Shown: positions 1 through 10,483, counted from the first letter of the stretch. The stretch: DNA of 64,000 bases from an uncultured Acetatifactor sp. (GCA_947627115.1 CANQUQ010000004.1:62001-126000), one strand, 5' to 3'. Program-made: numbers and translations. Notes: generated by a model from the sequence alone, not told the origin.

Positions 1-15
1 GAGGTGAGACAGTAA

Positions 16-714
16 ATGAGTAAGGTAAAAGTATCCAATTCGGAACTGAGAATGATTATTTTCCTGTGCGCGGCAGTTATTCTTGCGCTGGCATATTTCT
101 TTGGCTTTAACAATTTCTCCAAGGCGGCGGCCGAGCTGGAGACGCAGAATGATGCCGACCGGATCACCGTGAACAACCTGGAGGCCATGGTGGGCAGAAA
201 GGACGCGGTGGAGAAGGAGACCGCCCAGCTGCGCCAGGACATACAGGACATCATCGCCAAGTATCCCTCCGACCTCACTACGGAGAAGGCGATCTGCATC
301 GTGAAGGATATGGAGGATTACTCCGGCGTGGAGGCGCTTACGATCGCTTTCGGAATGCATAATCTTGTGATGGCCTTCCAGCCCGGCGCGGATGCCTCCG
401 CGGAGCCGCCCGCAGGTTATTACGCTGCGGTGACGGTGAACTACCGGGCTACCTACGACGGCTACAAGAGGATGATCGAGTTCGTGGAGGGCCTGGAGGA
501 CAGGACCACCGCCCCCATCGTGTCGGCGACCTACGACGAGGAGCTTGACCTGATCACCGGCGTCATCACCATGAATATGTATACTCTGGAGGGCACCGGC
601 AAGGAGTACGTTGCGCCTCCTTTGGACGGCGCTTCCGAGAAGGGCGTGGAGAGCCTCTTCGGAGGTGGAGAGGGAATCATTTCGCTTCCCGCCGCTCCCG
701 CCGAGGAAGAGTAG
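16..714 (+). CDS. PilO-like type IV pilus inner-membrane assembly protein
   Basis: The 232-residue protein has the PilO layout: a short cytoplasmic N-terminus, one membrane helix (about residues 13-33), a charged coiled-coil (about 38-80) and a small alpha/beta domain outside the membrane. In characterised systems PilO pairs with PilN and links the pilus motor to the pilus. A GAGGTGAG ribosome site at positions 1-8 supports this ATG. It is the first gene here of a rightward operon that continues into four prepilin-like genes; pilM/pilN would be expected just outside the left edge. The call rests on topology and context, since PilO sequences diverge strongly. Confidence 0.7.
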   Translation: MSKVKVSNSELRMIIFLCAAVILALAYFFGFNNFSKAAAELETQNDADRITVNNLEAMVGRKDAVEKETAQLRQDIQDIIAKYPSDLTTEKAICIVKDMEDYSGVEALTIAFGMHNLVMAFQPGADASAEPPAGYYAAVTVNYRATYDGYKRMIEFVEGLEDRTTAPIVSATYDEELDLITGVITMNMYTLEGTGKEYVAPPLDGASEKGVESLFGGGEGIISLPAAPAEEE

Positions 715-801
715 GCTCCTGCGGTATTGACTTAACGTATCGAATGTGAGAAGACAGATTGTGCGATTATTCATGCATTGTGTGAGATAGGCAGGTTTGA
801 G

Positions 802-1992
802 ATGTTCAGATTGAATCGGAACCGGAAGGAAGAACTGAATAGGAGGAACGGCGGCTTTTCACTGATCGAGGTGGTGATCGCCATGGTGGTGCTGGCCATC
901 ATTTCCATACCTCTTCTGAATTATTTTATGGATTCCATGCGCTACAGCGCCATGATGGCGAGAAAGCAGAAGGCGACCCTGCTGGCCCAGGAGGTCACGG
1001 AGGCCATGAAGGCCGAGAAAAAGCTGATCCAGTATGACACCGGGATCTATCAGGCGCCGGTGCTGACGGCGGCAGCCCCCGACGGTTACGGGCTGACCAT
1101 GTCGGGCTCCGGAGCCGCCTTCAACGATTTTAAGATGAAGGGACAGGGGACGGCCCTGTTTTCCGGCGCATACTCCGGCACCAACGGGAATTTCGACATA
1201 CAGGTGACACTGAAGACGGACACTCCCTCCAGCGATCCCACCAGCCCTGCCGTTTACGGCGTGGACAATACCAGGGACGTGCTGGCGGTGGAGAGCGATC
1301 AGCTGGATGCGGCGCTGATGTTCTTCCGGACGGCCAACAACGATTACTGCAACCATACTGCGGGGGCGACCCCGCTCACCGCGGATGAGGTCCGGGAGCA
1401 TATGGACCGCGTTATCCATGTGGATGTGGATCACGATGCCTCGGACAACAAGTTCACGGTGAAGGTGTACTATACGGTCACCTGCTCCGGTGTGCCGGGC
1501 GTCGACAGCTCCAGTGAATTTACCAGCACCTATCTCGCAAATGTTCGTTTGGACGAACTGAAGAACATTTATGTGATCTACAGCTGCAACCCTGCCATTG
1601 CGGGCTCTTCCACCGACAATGTCCTACTGGATCTCTCTTCGGCGGCACAGACAAAGCTGCCGCTCTACTTTGAGGAGTCGACGGATTCGCATCAGGTGAG
1701 GATGGGACTTTACCTGATCGGCGATGTGGACCATCTGCCCGCCGGCACCATGTATACAGTCAATGCGAACGGAACGGGCGCTGCGCCCAGCACCTATATG
1801 GTGTCCGTTCATTCCAATGTCACTGCGCCTAATCAGGTGAACAATAATATCGGGACTGTCAAGAAGCCGCTGACCGGCTCCGTCACTCCCGTCCGCCTGG
1901 TATCCATTGTCACGGAGATCTTTGAATCCGGTCATGGGAGCGGCGAGGAAGCGCTGGCTACCGTGACGACCACGAAAGGAGAGCAGCCATGA
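802..1992 (+). CDS. Prepilin-like minor pilin (PilV-like)
   Basis: The N-terminus has a type III signal: a basic leader, then GG before FSLIEVVIAMVVLAII, so PilD-type cleavage would occur at G|F and the mature protein keeps Glu at position 5. The C-terminal domain of about 350 residues is large for a minor pilin and is probably exposed at the pilus tip. I prefer the ATG at 802, which has GGCAGG six bases upstream, over an in-frame TTG at 778. The stop overlaps the next start by four bases (ATGA), implying translational coupling. Confidence 0.75.
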   Translation: MFRLNRNRKEELNRRNGGFSLIEVVIAMVVLAIISIPLLNYFMDSMRYSAMMARKQKATLLAQEVTEAMKAEKKLIQYDTGIYQAPVLTAAAPDGYGLTMSGSGAAFNDFKMKGQGTALFSGAYSGTNGNFDIQVTLKTDTPSSDPTSPAVYGVDNTRDVLAVESDQLDAALMFFRTANNDYCNHTAGATPLTADEVREHMDRVIHVDVDHDASDNKFTVKVYYTVTCSGVPGVDSSSEFTSTYLANVRLDELKNIYVIYSCNPAIAGSSTDNVLLDLSSAAQTKLPLYFEESTDSHQVRMGLYLIGDVDHLPAGTMYTVNANGTGAAPSTYMVSVHSNVTAPNQVNNNIGTVKKPLTGSVTPVRLVSIVTEIFESGHGSGEEALATVTTTKGEQP

Positions 1993-4208
1993 AGTCAAAA
2001 TGGTCCCTGAGAGGGCAGAACAGAGGTGCCTCTCTGATAGCAGTAGTGATCGCAATGATCTTTGTGACCATTATCGGTGCGATCATTCTCGGCATTACCA
2101 CTACGAATATCCAGATGCGCGCCGCGGAGATCTCCTCCAAGAAGAATTTCTACAGCGCGGAGGAATTGATGAATGAGCTGGCCGCAGGACTGAACAATTC
2201 TGCGTCCGTTGCCATGCAGCAGGCCTATGTGGATGTGCTGGTGGATTACAGAGACATCGTGATGACCGGCGACAGCATGCAGAAGGCCTTTCAGCAGAGA
2301 TATATGGAGGAGCTGGAGAAGGTGTTCTGGGACGGCACGTCTCCCAGGAGCAAATCCACGGATCCTCTCGATGCCTCCAAGACGCTCTTTGTGCTGGGCA
2401 ATTATCAGAAGTCGGTGGTCTACGACGGATGGTGGAAGGCGTGCGCACACAGCACCTATAGCGTGGTGGGCGATTTTATTGCTTCCGATGAAGGACAGTG
2501 TCTGTTGACCACGGATGACGAGGCCACCTATACTCTGGACTATGTGGAGGGCGTGCTGACCCTGCAGAATGTGAAGCTCAGATACATCGATTCGCAGGGG
2601 TACGAGACCCTGATCACCACCGACATCGCGTTCCACACGCCGGAGCTCAATCCCGACAACGGTCAGATCAAGAGCTTTATGAACTATGCCCTGATCGCGG
2701 ATGAGCAGATCCAAATGATCATGAGCTCCACCATAAATGTGAGGGGAAGCGCCTATGCAGGTCATGACGGCATTTTGATCGGCAACGTAAATGCCAATAT
2801 CGTTGGCGACAACATCGTGACCCGCGGCGATATTCAGATAGAGAACGGCGCCAATGCCACCTTTGGAGACGCCTCCAGCCGTGTGTGGGCGGAGAATATA
2901 GAGACTGTGGGCGACGCCGCCTCGCAGCTTCAGCTGAACGGGAACTGTTACGTTGCGGATGACCTGAGCCTGAGCGGCAAGGGGAGCAGGGTGACACTGA
3001 CCGGAAATTATTACGGCTACAACTTCCGGGAGGATTATGATGCTCACGGCGCATCCAACGACAAGTCGGAATTCAGCAGCGCCATCGTGCTGAACGGTGC
3101 GAACAGCAGGCTGGACATGAGCGGACTGAGCTACCTGTATCTGGCAGGAAGGACATATATTTCACGAGGCGGTGCAGGCACTACCAATGCGGATATCCCC
3201 ATGGGCGAGTCCCTGGCCGTCAGGACCAACCAGCTGGCATATAATGTGCCGATCGAGTACCTTGTGTTCGACGACCCTGCCGCGCCCAATGTTCCCACGG
3301 ATTTCCTGGCGGCTGCCTATGCCTCCTCGGTGGGATTGACGGAGACGCAGGTCACCTCCCGGCTGGATACCACCGATCCGGTGGTCCGCTATCGGTATGT
3401 GGACAGCGGCGCGGAGAATTTCCGCTATTACCTGAATTTCAGCTCCGAGCAGGCTGCCAACGATTTCTTCTATGATTACTGGACGGCCAACAGCGCAAGA
3501 CTGAGCGCCTACGGCTCCAACTATGCGGATGCCATTCTTCTGGGCGGCGATTTGCTGTACAGCATGAACGGCGACCTGATGAGCCGTAACACCGGCGGCG
3601 CCTTTTCGGAGACAAGAGTCACCATAGAGCCCACCGACTGGAATCCTTCGGGAATCTACTATGTCTTCTCGGATAAGCTGGCGGTGAACTATATGGCGCT
3701 CCAGATGTATCTGGAGGATTTCCATGCGGGGATCGATTCCTCCAACGTGCGTTTCTATAACGGGACGCATGAGATCGACAAGACGGTGGATCCTCTTGTG
3801 AGGAACCTGATCGATATGGATCTGATCGAGGCTCCGGGCTTTACGGATGTGAATACGGTCACTGCGGACGGTGAGCTCATTGTGGTGAAGAATGGAGACT
3901 ACAGCTATATTTCCTCCGCAGCAGGAGCGAACAAGGGCATAATCATTGCCAGCGGCGATGTGACGGTAGTGGGCAATTTCACCGGCACCATCATTGCCGG
4001 CGGGACCATTGATTTCACCGGAAATTCCACCGTGACGGCGGATCCGATCATGCTGAACCAGATGTTCCGGGAGGATGCGGCCCTGGAGGGAAGCAGCATC
4101 TTCGCGAAGTTCTTTAAGTCGGATGATTCCTCCGACGACAATGAGCTGGGATCGGTGCAGCTGGGAGATTATCTGTCTTACGAGAACTGGACCAGAACGG
4201 AAAATTAA
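1989..4208 (+). CDS. Large PilX/GspK-like prepilin-type protein
   Basis: This 739-residue protein starts with a basic leader ending in RG, followed by ASLIAVVIAMIFVTII. It is a prepilin-like helix lacking Glu+5, as in PilX/GspK-class initiating pseudopilins. Residues of about 230-350 and 630-690 contain runs of short Gly/Asn/Val strand segments (such as GNVNANIVGDNIVTRG) that look like a beta-helix or bactofilin-like surface. It is translationally coupled to the preceding pilin. A role at the pilus tip is inferred from position and from the missing Glu5, which in GspK-type subunits caps the fibre. Confidence 0.65.
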   Translation: MKSKWSLRGQNRGASLIAVVIAMIFVTIIGAIILGITTTNIQMRAAEISSKKNFYSAEELMNELAAGLNNSASVAMQQAYVDVLVDYRDIVMTGDSMQKAFQQRYMEELEKVFWDGTSPRSKSTDPLDASKTLFVLGNYQKSVVYDGWWKACAHSTYSVVGDFIASDEGQCLLTTDDEATYTLDYVEGVLTLQNVKLRYIDSQGYETLITTDIAFHTPELNPDNGQIKSFMNYALIADEQIQMIMSSTINVRGSAYAGHDGILIGNVNANIVGDNIVTRGDIQIENGANATFGDASSRVWAENIETVGDAASQLQLNGNCYVADDLSLSGKGSRVTLTGNYYGYNFREDYDAHGASNDKSEFSSAIVLNGANSRLDMSGLSYLYLAGRTYISRGGAGTTNADIPMGESLAVRTNQLAYNVPIEYLVFDDPAAPNVPTDFLAAAYASSVGLTETQVTSRLDTTDPVVRYRYVDSGAENFRYYLNFSSEQAANDFFYDYWTANSARLSAYGSNYADAILLGGDLLYSMNGDLMSRNTGGAFSETRVTIEPTDWNPSGIYYVFSDKLAVNYMALQMYLEDFHAGIDSSNVRFYNGTHEIDKTVDPLVRNLIDMDLIEAPGFTDVNTVTADGELIVVKNGDYSYISSAAGANKGIIIASGDVTVVGNFTGTIIAGGTIDFTGNSTVTADPIMLNQMFREDAALEGSSIFAKFFKSDDSSDDNELGSVQLGDYLSYENWTRTEN

Positions 4209-4237
4209 CGTAAGGACGGACAGAAAGGGTGGTGCGT

Positions 4238-4753
4238 ATGCGAAAGGACAACAGGGGATTTTCCCTGATAGAGATGATTATAGTCATTGCCATTGCAGCG
4301 ATATTGGTCGGTTCCTCTCTGGTCATGGTCCGTCAGATCAGCTTTGCCAACACGGAAAAGACGACAGAGACGATCGCATCCATGCTGGACAGATACCGTA
4401 TTACCGCTATGGGCAAGACAGGAAAGTGGTATATCTACATTTATCATCTGAGCGACGGCTGCTATATCAAGGCGCTGGACGGTGTGAAGCTGGATACCTT
4501 TGACGCTTCTCAGCTGGACAGCAATGGCACTAAGATATGCGGCGACAGAATTAATATTTATATTGGCAGTGTATCCGGGACCAAGGTGGACGGAAGCAAC
4601 ATCATACGTATCAATTACACCAGAACGGGACTGTTCTCCGCGGACACCAATGTGTTCACCGGAGGCGGGAACGAGGGAAAGATCGTGGTGGACGGCACGG
4701 GAACACGCACACTGTCGCTGATTCGGTCCACGGGAAAGAATTATACGGATTAA
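4238..4753 (+). CDS. Prepilin-like protein, GspH/FimT type
   Basis: A short basic leader ends in RG, followed by FSLIEMIIVIAIAAILVG, a canonical class III signal with Glu5. The remaining 140 or so residues form a small pilin-like globular domain, the usual size for GspH/FimT minor pilins. The ATG at 4238 has AAGGGTGG five bases upstream; an upstream GTG at 4229 would overlap that site. It lies 29 bases after the PilX-like gene in the same operon. Leader cleavage and methylation would be done by a PilD peptidase not encoded in this window. Confidence 0.72.
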   Translation: MRKDNRGFSLIEMIIVIAIAAILVGSSLVMVRQISFANTEKTTETIASMLDRYRITAMGKTGKWYIYIYHLSDGCYIKALDGVKLDTFDASQLDSNGTKICGDRINIYIGSVSGTKVDGSNIIRINYTRTGLFSADTNVFTGGGNEGKIVVDGTGTRTLSLIRSTGKNYTD

Positions 4754-4805
4754 TACGGATATCGGTCATCTTTTTATCTGAAGTATGTTTGAAGGAGGAA
4801 ACGTG

Positions 4806-5498
4806 ATGAAGCGGGATAACAGGGGAATGACCCTGATGGAGCTTATCATAGCGATCGCCATGTCGACCATTATACTCGGCGCGTCGATCCTGTTCATCAG
4901 CAATGCGCTGAGAAGCTACAGAACAGCGTCCAAAATGGTGGATCTGCAGATGGAATCCCATGTGGTGATGGAACAGCTGGGCGTGTGGATCATGGAAGGC
5001 AATTATGTGGTGACAGAGGATGACGGCACGGCCAAGGACACGGTGATCCAGGATATGCACGGAGGGCACAAGGCGCTGGTGGTCTACTGCAGGCCGCGTC
5101 CCATTGAGACCTCAAGGCTTCCCGGCAATACCGCTGTGGGGGAGGACGGCAGGGTCGTCACGGTCGTTCCGGGCGCTGCGCCTGCGCCTGCGCCGGTGAC
5201 CACCAAGCGTGTGATCTGGCTGGATACGGACGGACTGTATATGGTGCAGGAGAATGTCACCGATGAGCCGGAGGAAGACTTTGACAATTACCGGATCCCT
5301 GCGGATGCCACCGACAGAAAGAACTGTATCTGCCGTTACGTCACGGATTTCGATTATGAGTGGGACGCTGACAGGGAGACGTATATCGTCACCCTGAAGC
5401 TGGAAGCGGGAATACAGGAGTATACACTGAAAGACGAGCTTACCATGCGCAATCAGTATGTGGCGCCCGCGACACCGTCGCCGACCGCGACGCCTTAG
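4806..5498 (+). CDS. Prepilin-like protein, PilW type
   Basis: The leader ends in NRG and is followed by MTLMELIIAIAMSTIIL, so the mature protein would begin with Met and keep Glu5. About 200 residues follow, ending in a Pro/Thr-rich tail (PATPSPTATP). The ATG at 4806 is preceded by GAAGGAGG at seven bases, a better fit than the upstream ATG at 4785. Order and size fit a PilW-like minor pilin. A Pro/Ala-rich loop (about residues 120-132) suggests a flexible hinge. It is the last prepilin in the operon; no gene with major-pilin proportions lies in the window. Confidence 0.7.
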   Translation: MKRDNRGMTLMELIIAIAMSTIILGASILFISNALRSYRTASKMVDLQMESHVVMEQLGVWIMEGNYVVTEDDGTAKDTVIQDMHGGHKALVVYCRPRPIETSRLPGNTAVGEDGRVVTVVPGAAPAPAPVTTKRVIWLDTDGLYMVQENVTDEPEEDFDNYRIPADATDRKNCICRYVTDFDYEWDADRETYIVTLKLEAGIQEYTLKDELTMRNQYVAPATPSPTATP

Positions 5499-5580
5499 TC
5501 GGATGAAAAAGATATTATCAGTTGTTGGAACCAATAGAGATCAATGGAGCCTTCTAGTAGGACAAAAGTGAGGAATGAGT

Positions 5581-8500
5581 ATGAAAAAGTTTGAGAAGCG
5601 GGTGATATCCGTAGCGTTGATCATAGCCCTTATAGCGACGATGATCAATCTGGCACCGGCGGCAAAGGATGCGTCAGTATCCCATGCGGCGCCTCTCAGT
5701 GAGGGAGAGGTCGTCAGAGGTGTCGTGGAAAATATCTCCGATCTGCCCCAGTCCAAGGTGGACGACTGGCAGAACCTGGATCGTGGGACGCCCCAAAGGC
5801 CCTTCGTGGTCCTGGAGGTGGTACCCTACGAGGAGTACGCGGCAGTGGGATATATGATCGGCGGCTGCGAGCCCATAAATATCGAGAGAAGCATGCCCAA
5901 CAGATCTATCATGCAGCTCATGTATGAGCTTGTTGCGCTGGGCTTTGCCGACATTACGCTGGGCGAGAAATATATGTTCTTAGATGAGCTGAGCTATTAT
6001 TACAGGAACGACGAGAAGGCTCAGGAGCTTTTGGGCTCTCCTGACAGGATGGAAAAGCTGATCGGAAACGAGGGCGAATATACCACCCTGACGGATGGAT
6101 ATATTTACGGCTATTACGAGAAGGTGGCACCCGGCACGGGAACCTTTAAGATGGAGCTGAGCGAATATGTGGATCCCGATGCGGAAGAGGACGGCGGCGA
6201 TGTCTCCCCCGGTGATGTCTCCCCCGGAGATCCCACGCCCGTGCCCACGCCCGGTCCGCTCCTGGTGAACTTTGTGCGGGCCTCCGGGGAGGGCGCCGAC
6301 TGGATATGGGTCAGCGAGGGGCCTACTTCCATGAACGAGCATGAGGGGTATTATCCCGCAGGCGAGATCCTCTTTGCCTCCGGACTGGTGGATGAGGATC
6401 AGGATAAGTTCTACACGCTGCGCCAAGCCAGCCTGGATGACGCCGTTTATTCCGGATATAATTACGGCACCTATTACAAGAATAAAGAGTTCTTCCTGAA
6501 GCAGTGCATCGGCCTGGAGGACGATGCGACGGTGGATAATTATTCCGTCGTGGTAAAGACCATCACGATCGGTGATCTGAATAATAATCCGGAGTGGATC
6601 GATTACTCGGATCTGATCTATATGTCCGTGGACAGCTATTACGGAAACGGTGTTAAGATGTGGCAGCTCTACAACAGCGTGTGGGAGACCGGCAAGAAGA
6701 TCACTCCCGATGACGAAAGAAAAGCCAATGTGCTGCCGGATGACCTCACCTGGGAGACGGCCCTGCGGATGTACAACAAGATTACCGCAGACAAAAATTA
6801 TGCGGGCATCATGATGGATGAGCGGCTGACAAAGGGCAACGATACGGGCAATCAGTTCGTTCACAAAAAAGAAATAGAACTCAAGATGTTCGACTGGAAT
6901 TTTGATGTATATAAGGATCCTTATGGGAAGGAGGTCACCTTCAGACGGCCCTGCAGCAACCAGAATATCTACAAGCTGGCCGTGATGCTGATGGCCATGG
7001 ATTCCAACCTGTTCAAGCAGCTCTATCTGAGCGGGGACGATCCGATCGTCAAGGACGGAAAGCACACCCTTCAGGAGGGCGATGCGCAGGATTACTGGGA
7101 TATAGCCTCTTTCCTGCTCATGAGACCGGGAGTTTTCACATATGATCTGTGGAATTACTTTACCTCCCCTGACATGTGGGACAATTATCATACCTACCTT
7201 GAGGTGGCAGGTCTGGAGCATTATACGCAGGATCACCTGTTCGTCTTCAAGAGCAGTGAACTGTCGATGGCGGGCGCGTTCAATGCCGATTTTGGCGCAG
7301 CCGAGAGATTTAAGGATTTCCGGGAATTCTGCGAAAAAGACGGCCAGCCCACCAGTCCGGCGGAAGCGGTAAAATATATTCTGAATGCGGGGGACAACGG
7401 GCATTACGGCGACGGCATGACCATCAATATCCTGGATATCGAGCCCTCCGTGGGGCTGGATTCCAACACCAATCTGCCCAAGTGGAACCTGAAGGAGACC
7501 TACCTGAGGATGCTGATCCCGTCCTTCACGGGCAAGATCAATATTGAGCATCAGACTACCGCTCAGTTCATCAGTATGGCGGAGGATCTGAACGCCAAGT
7601 ACCAGATGATCTTCATGGGCCTGGACACCGGCGCCTATGCAACGAGGGTGAAGAATGTTACCCTGAGGAACGGCACCTCAGCCAATATACAGGTGCCTGC
7701 ATGGAATGACCTGGCAATGTACAATGCCGGACAGATCTACGTGCATTTGGGCGATATGATGTTCAGTGCGGAGTACGCACAGGCCAGGGGCAGTGCGGCG
7801 AAGGGCAATTACGAGCTGCGGAGCAGGTCCGTAAATTGGATCGCAAATCAGATAGGCACCGTGGACAGCTGGAACTCGGCGCTGATCCGTTTCCCCGGCA
7901 ATGATATCAGTAAGATCAAGAGGAATGAGCTGGACAGCTTCCTGCTCTCCGGCAGGCCGATCGTTGCGGAGGAGTACCTGTACAATCTTGAGTCCGTGAT
8001 CGACAGCCAGTCCGTAGTCTATAAGTTCGTGGATGATGCCAAGAAGGACGGCACCAAGCCGCTGTTCAGCGTGACGAGCGCGGCGGGCATTGACGATGCG
8101 CTCAGGGCTTCCTCCGCCGACGCGGTGACCTTTATACAGCTTCCCAGCGAGTACAACGGCCGTACTGCGGACGGAAGCAATGTGATCAGCAGTCCCAACT
8201 ATCTGCCTACCGACAGCGGAAGGGCATATCTGCTGTTCAGCTTCAATGTGGCGGAGGAGGGTTATTCCTACCGCGTATATGTGGACCAGGATAAGGACAG
8301 TAAGTTCGACAGCAACGAGATCATTTTCACTCAGGCTGCGAGCTCTGACCCTGACAAGACTCCAAACAACACTTATAAGTATCTGATCGGTCCGTCCACG
8401 GTGGGCCTTGTGCAGTGGAAGATCGAGGTCTATAAGACGGATAATCCTTATGTGAGGTTCGTAAAGACAGGGTGCTCCGCAGTGCGCAACAATGCTACGA

Positions 8501-10344
8501 GTGCCGGCGGCAGCGTCAGCAAGAAGAAGGTAAACGTGCTGCAGATCATGCCTTTTGACTGGCAGTGGGACAGCGCCGATACCCCGTATACGGAAGCGGA
8601 ATACAATGCGGGCAGACATTCCGAGGGTTGTTCCCACATCAACTGGAGCAAGGACAGTCCTGTGATCAACAATGACGGGCGCCTGGATCTGGAGACGAAT
8701 GAGCTGTTCCAGTACTATTCCGAGAACCTGGCAGACTACGATCTGACGATCAAATCCATAAGCTGGGCGACCTTCTCGAAGTGTTTTGAGGACGCTCAGG
8801 CAGCCGGCAGAGGATTTTCCTACAACTATGTGCTCGGCATTGACGAGGCACAGAACAATCCTCAGAATGCGGACGGTCTTATGGTGAATGTGGCCAACAT
8901 CGGCGAGCCGGAATATCTTGTACCGCTGGATTCCTTCAACATGTTCGTGATCGGATTCGGCGACACCTACGGCGGAACGAATCTGTCCAATACTGCCGGG
9001 CAGGTGGATTACCTCAGGTATTGGCTGGATATGGATAAGAGCATTCTCTTTACCCACGATCTGACCTCCCTGTACAATGTAACGGAAGATGCTGACGGCA
9101 ATATGCAGCACTTCGGCTTTACGGTAAACGCCCTGATGCGCGACCTGATGGGCATGAACCGTTACGGCGTGGTAAGCAAAATGGCGAACCAGACCGGAAA
9201 TACCAGTGAGGCGAACCGTCTGGCGGAGTATCAGGCTCAGCATGCCGACAGATATGATACCCTGGAGTGGTACGACGGAAATAGGAGTGTTGCGTCACAC
9301 GGCTATACCTATTATTCCATGAAGCGTCTTGGCTGGAATAATACGACTAATAAGGCTGATAACTACAATGCGAATTACAGTGATGATCGCGGTTCCTGGC
9401 CGATCAAGATGCCGTATAAGTATATGGTGACAAATCCTCAGGGAAGTACTCCGCCTGAAATGACCGGCATGAACAATGACAACGATATCACCACGGTGGT
9501 ATCTAAGGTGAATGAGGGTCAGGTCACCACGTATCCTTACTACATCAGTGATGATCTGCCGGTGGCGAGGACACACGGACAGTGGTATGCACTGAGCCCG
9601 GAGGACCCGGATGTTACCGTCTGGTATACTCTTTCCTACGACGGGGACGACAGTTCTAAGAAGAATCCGAACGGCACCGGCGGTGACGGAACATCGCTGA
9701 CCTACGGCGTATCGCCCAAGGACGGTATGAACAACTACTATATTTACAGTAAGGGCAACATCTTCTATTCAGGAGTGGGCCATTCTACCATCGGCACAGT
9801 GATCGACGATCCTCAGGACATGGAGGTGAAGCTGTTCATCAATACGATGATCGCGGCGTTCAACGCTTCCTATGATCCGCCGATCGTAGAGGTGAATAAC
9901 AGCGAGTCGTCTCTGACCAAGGCCAACGGCACGTATTTGGAGTACCGCATTGAGCTGCTGCAGGATTTTGACGAGCTGAATCCCACGAACGGCGGCGCTT
10001 ATTCCAGCAATGTGGTCTACGGTGCAGGCGATACCTATAGAGTGGACTTTACGCCTGTAGACTACAACGTGGTCACCACGGAGCTGAAGTGTACCATTGA
10101 GATAGGCACCAGCGGACGTTATATCGACACGGTAAGGACCGCTACCGGTCAGGTGCTCCATGCCAATGAGCAGCACGAGTTCATCTTGAATAACAGACAG
10201 AACTACTCACTGGATTACAGCAAGCAGGATCTGAATGATGTTGATACGCGTACCATTACCTTCAAGATCAAGAACAACCGTGTGGCCGGCTATGGCACTA
10301 CGGATCTGAAGATGTCCATTCAGCCCCTGTTCCCGCTGGATTAA
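5581..10344 (+). CDS. Giant secreted protein of the pilus operon (DUF5057-like region)
   Basis: The product has 1588 residues. A basic N-terminus and hydrophobic helix (about 6-30) form a signal peptide with a possible site near SHA-AP. A Pro/Gly/Asp linker (about 205-225, GDVSPGDVSPGDPTP) separates an N-terminal domain that begins PFVVLEVVPYEEYAA from the bulk. Around residue 980 a segment starting KKKVNVLQIMPFDW, with a later FVIGFGDTYG and SILFTHDLT, recalls DUF5057, a domain with a glutamine-amidotransferase-like fold; I assign it from memory. Of two nearby ATGs, 5581 has AGGA six bases upstream, while 5575 abuts it. A terminator follows. No sorting signal or transmembrane tail is visible, so surface retention may depend on the pilus; that is inference. 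Confidence 0.6.
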   Translation: MKKFEKRVISVALIIALIATMINLAPAAKDASVSHAAPLSEGEVVRGVVENISDLPQSKVDDWQNLDRGTPQRPFVVLEVVPYEEYAAVGYMIGGCEPINIERSMPNRSIMQLMYELVALGFADITLGEKYMFLDELSYYYRNDEKAQELLGSPDRMEKLIGNEGEYTTLTDGYIYGYYEKVAPGTGTFKMELSEYVDPDAEEDGGDVSPGDVSPGDPTPVPTPGPLLVNFVRASGEGADWIWVSEGPTSMNEHEGYYPAGEILFASGLVDEDQDKFYTLRQASLDDAVYSGYNYGTYYKNKEFFLKQCIGLEDDATVDNYSVVVKTITIGDLNNNPEWIDYSDLIYMSVDSYYGNGVKMWQLYNSVWETGKKITPDDERKANVLPDDLTWETALRMYNKITADKNYAGIMMDERLTKGNDTGNQFVHKKEIELKMFDWNFDVYKDPYGKEVTFRRPCSNQNIYKLAVMLMAMDSNLFKQLYLSGDDPIVKDGKHTLQEGDAQDYWDIASFLLMRPGVFTYDLWNYFTSPDMWDNYHTYLEVAGLEHYTQDHLFVFKSSELSMAGAFNADFGAAERFKDFREFCEKDGQPTSPAEAVKYILNAGDNGHYGDGMTINILDIEPSVGLDSNTNLPKWNLKETYLRMLIPSFTGKINIEHQTTAQFISMAEDLNAKYQMIFMGLDTGAYATRVKNVTLRNGTSANIQVPAWNDLAMYNAGQIYVHLGDMMFSAEYAQARGSAAKGNYELRSRSVNWIANQIGTVDSWNSALIRFPGNDISKIKRNELDSFLLSGRPIVAEEYLYNLESVIDSQSVVYKFVDDAKKDGTKPLFSVTSAAGIDDALRASSADAVTFIQLPSEYNGRTADGSNVISSPNYLPTDSGRAYLLFSFNVAEEGYSYRVYVDQDKDSKFDSNEIIFTQAASSDPDKTPNNTYKYLIGPSTVGLVQWKIEVYKTDNPYVRFVKTGCSAVRNNATSAGGSVSKKKVNVLQIMPFDWQWDSADTPYTEAEYNAGRHSEGCSHINWSKDSPVINNDGRLDLETNELFQYYSENLADYDLTIKSISWATFSKCFEDAQAAGRGFSYNYVLGIDEAQNNPQNADGLMVNVANIGEPEYLVPLDSFNMFVIGFGDTYGGTNLSNTAGQVDYLRYWLDMDKSILFTHDLTSLYNVTEDADGNMQHFGFTVNALMRDLMGMNRYGVVSKMANQTGNTSEANRLAEYQAQHADRYDTLEWYDGNRSVASHGYTYYSMKRLGWNNTTNKADNYNANYSDDRGSWPIKMPYKYMVTNPQGSTPPEMTGMNNDNDITTVVSKVNEGQVTTYPYYISDDLPVARTHGQWYALSPEDPDVTVWYTLSYDGDDSSKKNPNGTGGDGTSLTYGVSPKDGMNNYYIYSKGNIFYSGVGHSTIGTVIDDPQDMEVKLFINTMIAAFNASYDPPIVEVNNSESSLTKANGTYLEYRIELLQDFDELNPTNGGAYSSNVVYGAGDTYRVDFTPVDYNVVTTELKCTIEIGTSGRYIDTVRTATGQVLHANEQHEFILNNRQNYSLDYSKQDLNDVDTRTITFKIKNNRVAGYGTTDLKMSIQPLFPLD

Positions 10345-10436
10345 TTCTCCACCGGTCAGGGATGCGGGACATGTGGATCAGCTCTCCACCGGCCGGGAAC
10401 GCGGGCCGAGGATGTCCGCAAAGTGATATAAGTATT

Positions 10437-10468
10437 AAAAGGCAGAGGCCATTCGGCCTCTGCCTTTT
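10437..10468 (+). terminator. Rho-independent terminator of the pilus operon
   Basis: A perfect ten-base stem GGCAGAGGCC / GGCCTCTGCC with an ATTC loop is flanked by AAAA on the left and TTTT on the right, so it can act in both orientations. It ends the rightward pilus operon. Confidence 0.85.
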
Positions 10469-10483
10469 GTAATGATCGGATTC

